A DNA stretch of 64,000 bases from Myrica gale (taxonomy: Eukaryota > Streptophyta > Magnoliopsida > Fagales > Myricaceae). The position numbers and the translations under genes were made by a program. This document shows, piece by piece, positions 22,840 through 33,322 of the stretch; the stretch's first letter is position 1, and each line of letters opens with the position of its first letter. A model generated the notes under the pieces. That model worked only from the letters and a program-made list of their open reading frames with translations, searched no databases and was not told where the DNA came from. The DNA is taken from NCBI GenBank assembly GCA_963930655.1, contig OZ005619.1, positions 6,802,501-6,866,500 on the forward strand, given 5' to 3'.

Positions 22840-25565
22840 CGGCCAAGCCAAACTTAATAGTACTAATATTACTTTGATACCAAAAGTGGATAATCCATCT
22901 AAGGTCAGTTAGTTTCGGCCTATCAGTTTGTGTAATGTTATTTACAAGCTTATCTCTAAGATTTTGGCAGATCGGTTGAAGATGGTATTGTCCAAGCTTA
23001 TTTCTCCTTTCCAACTCGCTTTTGTTCCGGGGAGAACAATTCAAGATAACTATATTGTAGCGGCGGAGATTTTTCATTCTATGAACCATAAACAAGGTAG
23101 CGGTGGTTGGATGGTTGTTAAGGCAGATATGGAGAAGGCGTATGATAGGGTGGAATGGAGGTTTTTGCTTAAGGTGTTCGAATGCTTTGGATTTAGTCCT
23201 AAATGGATAAATTGGATCCACCAATGCATTTCTACTCCATCTTTTTCTATTTTGCTAAATGGTAGTCCTTTTGGCAAATTTCATCCATCGCGAGGAATTC
23301 GGCAAGGTGACCCTCTTTCTCCATATTTATTTATTATTTGCTCTGAGGTGCTCTCCCGGTTATTATTGAGGGAGGAAAATAGAGGTTCTCTTCGTGGAAT
23401 TAAGATGGGTCGAGGGGCACCGAATATTACTCACCTCTTATTTGCCGATGATTTATTGCTTTTTGCAAAGGCGACAATTCGGGAGGCTTCGACACTTGAG
23501 GATTGTTTGGAGAAGTATATGGCTTGGTCAGGTCAGAAACTGAATAGGTCTAAATCCTCGATCCATTTTAGTAAGAATTTTCGGGGTCAAGCTATTGTGC
23601 CGATTCTGGACATATTGCAATTAAAAAGATTACCTCCGAAGGCAAAACATCTTGGACTTCCTTTACTTATTCCTCGAAATAGGCAATGTGCGGTGGCGGA
23701 TCTTAAAGACAAATTTTTCCAGAAAATTTCGGGGTGGAAAGCTAAGATGTTATCACAGGCCGGCAGGACAGTCTTGATTAATGTCGTAGCAAGCACAATT
23801 CCAACTTACATTATGAACTTTTATTTAATGCCGCAGACTTGGTGTAAGGATTTGGATAAAGCCTTAAAGAATTTCTGGTGGGGATATTCGGATGAGAAAT
23901 CAAGACATTTAGCTTTGAAGTCATGGTCGTCTCTATGTCAACCTAAGGCAGTAGGTGGTTTGGGTATTCGTCGGCTGTGTGAAGTCAATCAGGCTATGCT
24001 GGCTAAACTATCTTGGAAAATCATGACTGATAGAGATTGTTTATGGGTGAGGGTGGTAAGTGGTAAGTATCTGAAAGGGCGTGACTATTGGGAGGTGGGG
24101 GCTCGCAGGTGCTCATCATGGATATGGCGCAGTATGGTTCAAACACGTGAGGTCCTCAAGGCTGGGTTGTGCTATAAGGTGGGTGGGGGACAAGATATTT
24201 GTGTGGGGTGTGACCCGTGGGTGCCTACTATCTCCGGGTATATACCACGACCACGATATGAATGGGAGGAATGGCTCCGTACTATGAAAGTCAAAGAACT
24301 CCTCTTAGACGATGGATGTTCGTGGAATAGGGAGGAGATCGGGCGGCTGTTTACCCAAGAATCTACTGAGGCAATCTTGAAACTTCATGTGCAAGGGGTA
24401 GGGGGTTCCAGATAAGTTGTTCTGGGCCCTGGAGCCTACTGGAACGTTTTCCGTGAAGTCCATTCATAGATGGATAGCTGGGCAGCGTGTGACTGGAAAT
24501 TCTCTGTTGTCTCCGGTGGAATGGAGGGATTTGTGGCGGCTTGATGTTCATGCTAGGTATAAATTATTGCTATGGAAAGTTGTTTGGGAATTACTACCTA
24601 CTAAAAGCCGAGTTGCTGCAAGGATTGGATCTGGTTCTGCGTCTGAGATGAATATCTCATGTTCACTGTGTGGAGATACCCCGGAGTCCCTCCATCATTT
24701 GTTATTACAGTGCCCCTTTAGTTGTGCAATATGGAGCGAATCACCATGGCAGATTAATATTCTGCAGTATAGTACGATGTCTTTGCTCGACTGGGTTAAG
24801 AATATTTGTCATCCTCACAGGCAACTTGGAGTCCCGCTGGCGGATCAACACAGATTCCAGTTGTTTGCTATCACGGCTATTGATTTACTGTGGGCAGAGA
24901 GGAATCGGGTAGTCCATGAAGGAAGATGCTGCGATATCAATGTCTTGACGGAGAAGGTTCGAAAATTGGCATGGCGCACTGGGTAACTTGGAAACAAAAA
25001 GTCCAGTTGGAGGGTCCAACTATCTGGAAACCACCACCGAAGGGAATCTTAAAGCTTAACGTTGATGGAGCTATTAGAAGTACCTTTGCTGTTACTGCTG
25101 TTGTATTGCGAGACCATACGGGGAAGGTGGCTGGTTCACATTTTGGAAAAATATATGTTGTTCCATCATTGGAGGGCGAGGCTATTGCAGCTAAAATGGG
25201 AATGGAACTTGCATGGCATGAGGGACACCGTGATGTGATACTGGAGGGGGATTCGAAGACTGTGATTGAGGCCATTCAAAGTTTTCCTCAATGTGTGGAC
25301 TGGAAGATTCAAACCGAAGTCCTGGCAGCTGTTGAGATTGGTAGAAAAATGGATAGTTGGAAAGCTATTCACGTCAGAAGAGGTGCGAATGAGGTTGCGC
25401 ACTCCCTTGCTCGTTGGGCCGCTACTGAGATTAGTCTAGGTTGTATTTCCCATAATTGTGAGCATTTTATTGATTTACCTTGGTTGTATGCTGGTACTGA
25501 ACCTCCTTGATGTTTGTTTTTGTTTTGGGTTTATGGAATAAAATGCAGTTTTGATTAAAAAAAAA
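22840..25565 (+). mobile_element. 5'-truncated L1-type LINE with RNase H, 18-bp TSD
   Basis: A LINE of about 2.7 kb ending in poly(A) (25555-25565). AGAATAGTTCGGTTTGAA (22822-22839) and AGAATAGTTCGGCTTGAA (25566-25583) are 18-bp target duplications with one mismatch. The 5' truncation falls inside the reverse transcriptase. The group differs from the LINEs in the NUA introns in having a C-terminal RNase H. Confidence 0.9.
22841..25510 (+). pseudogene. LINE ORF2 remnant: RT, zf-RVT, RNase H
   Basis: RT palm and thumb are open for 495 codons (22928-24415): FRPISLCNVIYK (a stop lies just before it at about 22911), KADMEKAYDRVEW (motif A), [28 protein letters not shown] (catalytic FADD, about 23438-23476) and LGLPLLIPR. 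The frame shifts near a G-run at 24400-24415 into the zf-RVT part (24417-24986: TFSVKSIHRW, LLPTKSRVAARIG, CSLCGDTPESLHHLLLQC, WAERNRVVHEG). It shifts back for RNase H (24926-25510: LKLNVDGA, EGEAIAAKMG, ILEGDSK, GANEVAHSLARWA). It lacks the endonuclease and ORF1. Apart from two compensating shifts it is well preserved, so it is a fairly young but dead copy. Confidence 0.88.
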
Positions 25566-25583
25566 AGAATAGTTCGGCTTGAA

Positions 25584-26004
25584 GAATTAAGTAATGCTAA
25601 CAAATTATGAGACCGGCCCAGATCCAGATAAAGAAAGCCCAGACAAACCCAAAAACTCGTTAATTTCAGGAACCTCGAAGTAGCGGAAAACTCCGTACAA
25701 TCACCCTATCCCTATATCGGCTATATATCTTCTGGGCTGGGCTTCGTCTGGGTCAAGTGGTAACCTTTACATTATTCGGAAGACTCTCCCTATAACCCAA
25801 AGATGAAACATGAAACTAACAAAGCTATCCCTGCCGTCTTGATGTTTGTGCTTCCTACAATACAAGGGCGTTAAACAACTCTCGCATATATAATTCCTTT
25901 TTGAATAGGGAGGCAAATTTATTTAAATATTAAGCAATGTCACGTGAGGAGCAAGATTTTGCTTAAATCTCATGTCACAACCTAGGCATGAGATTTTATC
26001 CAGT
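25584..26004. other. Intergenic, no gene seen
   Basis: No recognisable gene or repeat end. Confidence 0.5.
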
Positions 26005-26013
26005 TAATATAAA

Positions 26014-26385
26014 GGAAAATTTACTTTTTAGTCTTTAGGTTTTGGACCATTTTTAATTTTAGTCCTTAACTTTCAACCTTCAAATTTTTAGTCCTTGAGT
26101 TTTCTTTTGTCGAATAAATGATCATTCTGTCAGTCTGCAGTCCATATACTTAACGGAACATGAAGCGGTCGACCAGATATATGTGTTAAAAGTGAACGGT
26201 CGACCGGTACTTGTAGCGATCGTCCGCTTCATGTAGCGGTCGACCGATACCAGACTGACAGCAAATTGATGAAAGGACTAAATTTTACAAAGATGAAAGT
26301 TCAAGGACTAAAATTTTGATCCACTAAAATTCATGACTGAAAATGAAAAGGAGATAAAACTTAAAGACTAAAAAACAAATTTCCC
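26014..26385. mobile_element. Mutator-like MITE, perfect 9-bp TSD
   Basis: A 372-bp element with long inverted repeats (left GGAAAATTTACTTTTTAGTC, right its near mirror ending AAATTTCCC) and identical 9-bp flanks TAATATAAA at 26005-26013 and 26386-26394. The core holds three GGTCGACC palindromes near 26167, 26199 and 26242. Confidence 0.85.
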
Positions 26386-26429
26386 TAATATAAAGCAGAC
26401 CGAAGCTTGATGAGATTTTGGAAAGATAA

Positions 26430-27530
26430 GGCAAGGGTGCTGTAAGGCCCCAAACCTCAAATTTTAGGCCCTAACCTTTCGGCCACAAGGAGGAGGATAC
26501 ATGAGATGTTGATGCAACATGGCATGTCATACATAACATATATACAATTCATAAATGTTCATCAATAAACTGCAAGAAAATCAGCAACCCAAAATATTCT
26601 TGATTCCCATTTTTCCTTGTTCCAAAATCACAAGATTACATACAATATGGCTTCATGCCTTTCCCTTGCCTTTCAAGGCCGTTCGGACTCCAAAGGAGTC
26701 TTTCATAGGGCATTTTTGTGACCCGTTTTTATTCCCATACATCACTTGGTAAGTTTTACAACCTCAAGTTTCATGAAATGCAAAAATCCATACGAAATTC
26801 TTAAAGATAACAACATGCAAGAATAGAGAAAACCTATCCAAGCTCATGCATGCATCTTTCCTTTTCCTCTAGATCCAAACCCTAACCTATCTAAGTATTT
26901 TTTTCTCTTCCCATCCCAACATCACCCACATACAAAGCATCCCACAACAAGAGATCATATTTTTCTTCAAGAAAATATACATGTAAAAATCAATTAGTCA
27001 AAGGAAGTTTGTTTCCCCATTTCATCATCTATTACCTACATGCATGTTATCAGATTCACAAGAAGACTTCAAGGTCATCAACTAGCCTACAACAAACCAC
27101 AACCACAACAAACCTAATCCCTCCTGGTTGTTATTAAACTTATTTCCATCACCAAACCACAACAAAATACCTCTAACCCCATATTAAAACAAACCTATAT
27201 CATCCTTACCTTGCTAGCTTCGGTTGATCTCTTGATGATTCTTGAAAATTCTTAAGGCAAATCTCAATGTTAGAAAGGTGTTCTAGAAAGGAAAATCAAG
27301 GGAAAATGGCTCATGGGAAAGGTTTTTCTCCCATGGCCGAAAACTCTCTATGGCCTTACCTCATCACTATTTTATTTTTTCCTTCTTTCTCTCCTCTTCT
27401 CCACCTCCTCTATCAAACATTCTTCAACTTTTTCACCATTTTTTTACAAACCCCCATAACAAAGTCAAACTAATAAATTTTATCATACAAATTCAAAATT
27501 CTTAAATTTTTTGCTTGCCAAACATCACCT
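26430..27530 (-). other. Decayed non-coding LTR-like stretch, plus a MITE end
   Basis: Read on the minus strand it resembles the layout of the solo LTR at 957-4660: a GGCCATGGGAG / TTTCGGCC-type phrase, then ATCAAGAG followed by a CAAGGTAAGG splice-donor-like site near 27205, then a long non-coding run ending in GGGGCCTTACAGCA near 26432. No target duplication or ORF was found, so it is only a suggestion of an LTR relative. The last part (to about 27523, CCAAACATCACC) looks like one MITE terminus of the 7986-8190 type. Confidence 0.3.
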
Positions 27531-28117
27531 TAGAAATCACTGTTATAAGTATGTTGATCTTACTATATTGAGCCCTTGTTCTTTTTCATGGGCTTTTCAA
27601 CATGTCTTTGTAATATTGTAAATGTATTAGTTTTCATGGTTCGTGTTAGTTTTGTTTTATAACTTTTGTGAGATTGAAAGTTAATGAAGATTTATTGAAG
27701 ACACTAAGTTATGTCAGTTTGAAGGTAGTAAGTAGAGTTTGATTGGAGTTCGACTGAAGTTTACTAGGTAACCGAATGACAAAATTCTGTTATATTTAAC
27801 AAACATTTATTTATTCGCCCAAAGCCTTGAAACTTCGTGAACCTCTCTCCTACCTCATATATATACCTTACAGTAACGTCTTTAAACATCTATAACATTA
27901 ATTACTAAGATTAACAGAGATACAGAGCACAACTCTAAAAACCCATTTCTAAGTCTTTAACCCTCTATTTTTGAGAAACTTTGAGAGGATGATATTCTAA
28001 ATGAATTGATCAGACCTGCGTGTGATATTTTTGATTAAGTGACTAATTAGATCTCTGAGAACACTTAAAATCATTAGACATATATTCAGTTCTGGTTTAA
28101 CATTTTGATATCTAGAT

Positions 28118-28135
28118 TACTTATCAAAAAAGAAA
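28118..28135 (+). mobile_element. Micro-LINE insertion: 18 bp of LINE 3' end plus poly(A)
   Basis: The insert TACTTATCAAAAAAGAAA stands between AACATTTTGATATCTAGAT (28099-28117) and AACATGTTGATATCTAGAT (28136-28154), a 19-bp duplication with one mismatch. TACTTATCA(n) is the 3' terminus of the LINEs in this window (compare 61380-61397 reversed, and 59010, 62816). It is therefore a LINE insertion that stopped after about 8 nt of cDNA beyond the poly(A). Confidence 0.7.
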
Positions 28136-28154
28136 AACATGTTGATATCTAGAT

Positions 28155-28407
28155 CATATTGTATAATTTAGGTAGAACATTATCTTGCAACTCACATTTT
28201 ATCTTTAAAGTTGTGCAGATTTTTAGAAAATCATTTCACTCCCTTCTAGGTTCATTGGGTACTATTATTGATCTAAATTTAGTTTGTTCAAGTATGTTTC
28301 TAGGTTAGGCCAAATTCTTGAACTTGAACTTTATCTTTAGGCTTTTCGAAACTATACTTTCCATAACATTGGAAACAAAAGAATTGACCGTAGCACATTT
28401 ACAAACC
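28155..28407. other. Intergenic, no gene seen
   Basis: Short AT-rich spacer. Confidence 0.5.
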
Positions 28408-28416
28408 AACATTTAA

Positions 28417-28626
28417 TGATTAGAATCCTCTGTAATTTTCTATCCTAATTGTATGGTGCAATTTGGAGAGAGATAAACACAATAGGTGCACTCCATTGCA
28501 GTACCCATGATGTTTGAAACTTTACATGTGCATCATTAATTAGTGTAGGGTCCACATATTGTGTTCTGTCTCTCTCTAAATTACACTGTGCAATTTTAGG
28601 CAAGAAATTGTATAGGATCCTAATCC
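28417..28626. mobile_element. Mutator-like MITE, 9-bp TSD
   Basis: A 210-bp element with inverted repeats of about 70 bp (left TGATTAGAATCCTCTGTAAT, right mirror ending GGATCCTAATCC). The flanks AACATTTAA (28408-28416) and AACATTTTA (28627-28635) agree at eight of nine positions. Confidence 0.75.
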
Positions 28627-28635
28627 AACATTTTA

Positions 28636-29120
28636 TATCATTCCTTCACTTATGGCATAACATTCGGACAAACAATTTGCAAAGAAAAACAAATTATTCG
28701 AATTATAGTAACCCAACAAATTAGTCGAAGAATAATAACCCAACAGATTATTCGATCCAGCTCTCTAATTATTGAGATTGAACAAAAATCAAAAATTCAT
28801 TAACATAATTAGAATGACAAATTGATTACTTGCTCACTGAGTTTCTACTAATTTCGCACACCTATAAAAAGTCTACGACCTGGGTTCCCTCCCGTCATGC
28901 ATGCTTGTCCTCAATCGGGTTGTCATACTACTCTTGCATAAAGGGTTAGGCTGGAGCTCCGAATGTCGTGACCACTACTTACATTTGCTCTTGATGACAC
29001 AACTGACCAGCTAGAGAATATCAAATGGATGCAATTGAACCTGAGTCGCGAGACCCAATTTCCTTCAACTTACAGAGAGAGACAGGGTTGATATTGTTTT
29101 TGGGAGGAAGATTGTGGTAA
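28636..29120. other. Intergenic, no gene seen
   Basis: No coding or repeat signal recognised. Confidence 0.5.
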
Positions 29121-29634
29121 AAGGAGTGTTGTTGTGGAGAAGGTTTCCCCAATTAATGTTGCGGTTTTAAATAGAGGTGGCAAGGTAGTGAGCTGCCCTG
29201 TTTTAAACCAGATGACATAAAAAACATTAACTGACATTATATTTAATTCATTTCAATCCAAATAGGGTAAATGGTCAATTAATGGGACACACATTTGTTT
29301 GCAATTAGTGATGACGTGTCATAGTTTGCCACATTGGAGTTTGTCCATCCACAAGGATATCTCGAGTTGACAAAATAACCATTATAAAGGGAGTGTTGTT
29401 GTGGAGAAGGTTTCCCCAATTAATGTTGGGATTTTAAATAGAGGTGGCAAGGTAGTGAGCTGCCTTGTTTTAAACCAGGTGGCATAAAATACATTAACTG
29501 ACATTATATTTAATTCATTTCAATCCAATAGGGTAAATGGTCAATTAATGGGACACACATTTGTTTGCAATTAGTGGTGACGTGTCATAGTTTGCCACAT
29601 TGGAGTTTGTCCATCCACAAGAATAACCATTATA
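29121..29634. repeat. Tandem duplication, unit about 268 bp
   Basis: 29121-29388 recurs at 29389-29634 with a few substitutions. The second copy lacks about 20 bp (the ATATCTCGAGTTGAC part). The unit is non-coding. Confidence 0.88.
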
Positions 29635-30023
29635 GGACAAGAATTTCCACAGTAACTAGTTTGAGACGAAATGAACCCTAGGGGCCAATACAAGATTCAA
29701 CTATGCCCTACGAACTAGCTCACAATTAAGTTTTGCACCTCCAAACTACAAGATCGATGTTGTTGAAAGAGTACGAATTACTTAGTTCATCATATTGAGT
29801 TTTTGAATTATCAAAATTTACTAATGTTCGACCTAAAAAAAATATGAATGTTAAAATTGTAATTTTGATAGATCTTATTTGAAGATATGTATTAACAAAT
29901 TTTAATAATTTGAACATAATTCACATCTCAAAAAGTTAAAAGTTCTTTTAATTAATTAAGGGGTGATCTGTTGTGCTGGAAGACGCGGGCCCAAGGCCAG
30001 TCTGCATGTTCACTCATGTGAAA
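29635..30023. other. Intergenic, no gene seen
   Basis: No gene. AGACGCGGGCCCAAG at 29981-29995 recurs at 32618-32632 on the other side of the hAT-like element. Confidence 0.5.
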
Positions 30024-30031
30024 GCTCCAGC

Positions 30032-32601
30032 TAGGGCTGTTCAACCCCGGTGTAGGTGCCGGTTTTGGCCAAAACCGGCACCTACACCGGATATGCCGGT
30101 TTTTAAAAAAATGCCACCTACACCTACACCGTTAAGGGCAAAAACCGGCCCTTAACGGTGGCGGTTTAGCGGTGGTGGTTTCCGGTAATCCTATATTTAT
30201 ATTAAACAATTTTTTAAACATATTATAAACATTAAAAATATAAACTTTACACTAATACAACAAATACATAGAAAATCAAAGATTTAAGCAATATATGTTA
30301 TTCACATCCATCTACTAAAGTGACAATATATGTTGAATGAATGACCTGCTGAAAGAATCGTAACTTATGTACATATTAATGTTTGCATTATTCCCAAAAA
30401 GTTTCTAATAAAGCTCTGTGCATATTAATGTTTTTACACTATGAACTCCATAGGTATGCATTACATCGTGCTTGTCTTTAACAATTTTCACAAGAAGTCA
30501 GAGAGGAAATTCATCCAGCAGTCATAGTGCATCCAAGAAAGAAGTTTAGTATGGTTGTTAGAAACAGCAAAACTAAAATAAAAAAGTCACAATGGTCATG
30601 TAGATTGACAGCTGCAGAGGCTCATGGACTTTGTTCCCAGGGGTTGAAGGTAATTATATCCCACAACACATAGGCTCCCGGAACCCCAGCTTGAAGTAGA
30701 TAATGGCTAGGAACCAAATTTTTACCCCTACATACAAAAAAAGGAAAGTACCATCAGGATTCACAGCATTTAAGGTATTAGATCCATAGCGAAGTCTCAA
30801 CATATCACAGAAAGATGTAGAAAATATCTGTGTACTCACCTTCTTCCTGAATCCACGCTATAGAAACAGCCAAGACATTCCATGTAAGGCACAGAACCAC
30901 TCCTGCGTGACATAACCATCCATCACTAATGTCAAACACCTTCAGTGACCCAGATCAATCTTAATAAAATATACAACCCTGAAATGCACTATCTTACAAC
31001 CACAACATCAAAAATCAAAACTTCAGGATTACACAATGCTAAAGAAAAGATGGAAGGATCTTGTGGCAGGTCCTTCCATTGACTTGACAAGGAAAGATTA
31101 ATTCAAACCAGCCAGGTTTATGCTCTAATTCATGGAGACAGAACACAACCAATTTATCACCTCTGAACCTTGTGTTCTTTTGAATTGTAATCATCCAGTT
31201 GACAAGCAACAAACTTATTATGAAGCTACCAAGGCCAGTTCTTAACCAACAGCAAAGTTTGGAGAGGACTATTTAACCAAACAAGAAGACCATGACCCTG
31301 TTCCCCTATAGGCAAGTACAGCTAGGAAACTACAAACACAGCAGTCACTCCATGTTGAAAGACAAACATAACATATAGGCAATTGAAAAAGCAAATAGGC
31401 AAATGGCATAACAAAGGACCAATTTCCCCTTGCCCAGAAACGCAGAAGTGAAATATAAACAGGCAGAGCAAATTACCTCGTGCAGCAGCATCTTCTTTCC
31501 GTCTTACTTCCTGCATAGCATCGAAAAAGCTGATGGGTGAAACTCACGGAGATAACACAAAACAACAAAAACGCGAAGCACTAAGGGATTTTCAATCAAA
31601 CAGCGCATAATGGTTTTTAACTCATGCTCATGCCTATTTGAATTGCCTTTCTATGACTCATGACTACAACCTCAGTTTACTAATCTGCAAATTCCATAGA
31701 TTTAATCTCACTATGGATTCAAACTGTACAGGGAATGTTGTATAAGAAGCATACTCAAGTGCATGCTTAGGTATACGTAATCTCAAATCACTAAAGCATA
31801 ATTAAGTCTATTGAACCTACAACTAATTGACAAGCCCTGTCCGTTGGCAGATTTAAAAACAAGAATCCCACTAGTTAGGTCAATGTTCTTTCAAAAATAA
31901 ATTAATTCTAAACTTTGAATTCGTCCAATGCATACCTGCTCCCGCCTTCTCTGTTCAGCCTCCCTAGCTTGGAGTTCCTTCTCTTTCTTTTGGAGATCCT
32001 ATTTTGAAAAAGATAGTAGAAATTAAAATCAATATCAATTATTTAACCATATTAAAAAAGGGAGGGGGAGAGAGAGAGAGAGATGGACTCAGGTATTCAA
32101 TAACCTTAAAACCTCTTCCCCCCGTAGCTGTGTCAATGGGTATGTCAGTTGTTGCATCATGGCCATAAAAACCGGCACATTCAGGAGGAAGAGGCGAAAG
32201 CCTCGCGTTCGCAGTAGGATTCTGAACAGTGAAGGAATATTACATGATGTCCAAGAGTTCAATAAGGAGTAACATAGGGCACTAAGAGAGAGTGGGGGGA
32301 GGGGAGGGGGGGGGCGCTAAGGAGGGCAGTGTAACCCTAGAGTTTGGAAGAAAGCTGGATAAATAAAATCATCAGACTAAGCACATAAGATCGACACTGT
32401 GAAAAACAAAAGGGGAAACCCGGTTCTCGGTCCCCCGGGTTCCCGGTGCCGGGGAACCCGGGAACCGGGAATACCCCCGGGTTTCCCCCAAAATGAGGCA
32501 CCGGCACCTACACCGGTTTCCCGGTCCCCCGGGTTTCCGGTGCCGGTGCCGGTGCCGGGGCCGGTGCCACCGGAATTTTCCGGTGGCACTGAACAGCCCT
32601 A
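30032..32601. mobile_element. Pack-type hAT-like element carrying a SCAMP gene fragment, perfect 8-bp TSD
   Basis: A 2570-bp element with ends TAGGGCTGTTCAA and CTGAACAGCCCTA (exact mirror over 12 bp), flanked by identical 8-bp copies GCTCCAGC at 30024-30031 and 32602-32609. Subterminal regions (30045-30190 and 32400-32590) are GC-rich with dense ACCGG/CCGGT and GGTGCCGG motifs, like the small elements at 11369, 14331 and 15179, so these four appear to be one family. No transposase is visible. The interior (about 30655-32221, minus strand) is an intron-containing piece of a SCAMP gene, so host genomic DNA was captured. The element ends about 0.7 kb before the NUA start codon. Confidence 0.85.
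30655..32221 (-). pseudogene. SCAMP: Captured secretory carrier-associated membrane protein (SCAMP) fragment
   Basis: SCAMPs are four-pass membrane proteins of post-Golgi and plasma-membrane trafficking. Minus-strand exons with intact splice sites: 32221-32105 (ARLSPLPPE…FYGHDATTDIPIDTA), 31998-31936 (DLQKKEKELQAREAEQRRRE, the coiled-coil), 31510-31477 (EVRRKEDAAAR), 30902-30840 (VVLCLTWNVLAVSIAW, first membrane span) and 30727-about 30655 (IWFLAIIYF, second span). Missing are the first exon (NPF-motif end), the exon before the first membrane span, and everything after the second span. One base is lost in the last exon, where the family has GVPGAYVLW, giving a frameshift. Retained introns show capture at the DNA level rather than as a retrocopy. 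It is non-functional as a SCAMP. Confidence 0.85.
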
Positions 32602-32609
32602 GCTCCAGC

Positions 32610-33073
32610 CTAGGCACAGACGCGGGCCCAAGTCCAAGAAAAAAAAGGAATTCCGCCGCCAGAGATAGTAGCAGCTAACAAGTGTCACTTTCTTTTTGGT
32701 TTTCTGAATTAATAAGAATCGATGTTTCTATTATAAAAAAAATTGAGAATTTAAGAATATATGTTTCATCATATAATGATTTTTATTTTATTGATATTTG
32801 TTAATATATAAAGAGAAAAATGTAACAGAATTTTTTTGATAAAAAGATAATAAAATTAGTTAAAAAATAAAAAGAGAAACAATTTGATAAAATTTTTTAA
32901 TAAAGAAGAATTTGTTAAAAATAAAAACAGATTAAAATTGATGTCAAAATGTGTTGGGATTTTGTTTTGAAAATCTTGATTTGTTATGAACATTTTTACT
33001 TTTTTAAAAATGAATATTTTGATTCTACCAAACATCATTAAATACACCCAGCTTTGAAAAGAGAAAAACGAGA
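32610..33073. other. NUA upstream region, no gene seen
   Basis: AT-rich spacer between the hAT-like element and the duplicated NUA leader. Confidence 0.5.
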
Positions 33074-33249
33074 GAGTTCCGTTTAACCCGTAGGGCTCTT
33101 CTTCTGAAGCGTCCCTTCCCTTCAAATTAATTCCCTTTTCCCTCTTCCTTTCCCTTACTCTTACGAGTTCCGTTTACCCCGTAGGGCTCTTTGTCTGAAG
33201 CGTTCCTTCCCTTCCCTTCAAATTAATTCCATTTTCCCTTTCTCTTACT
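33074..33249 (+). repeat. 91-bp tandem duplication in the NUA leader/promoter
   Basis: 33074-33164 (from GAGTTCCGTTTAACCCGTAG) is repeated at 33165-33249 (GAGTTCCGTTTACCCCGTAG), including a pyrimidine-rich CCCTTCCCTTC block. The second copy ends about 75 bp before the NUA ATG, so core promoter or 5' UTR sequence has been doubled. Confidence 0.85.
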
Positions 33250-33322
33250 TGATACTGTCCGATTTCTCTCCTTCTCTCTCCCGCCGATCGTTGCGATTGG
33301 GGAGGGGTATTGAATTCTCAAA

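Noticed and set aside
30655..32221. A functional SCAMP gene on the minus strand
   Set aside because: First exon, one internal exon and all sequence after the second membrane span are missing, the last exon is frameshifted, and the piece lies wholly inside transposon ends with a target duplication.
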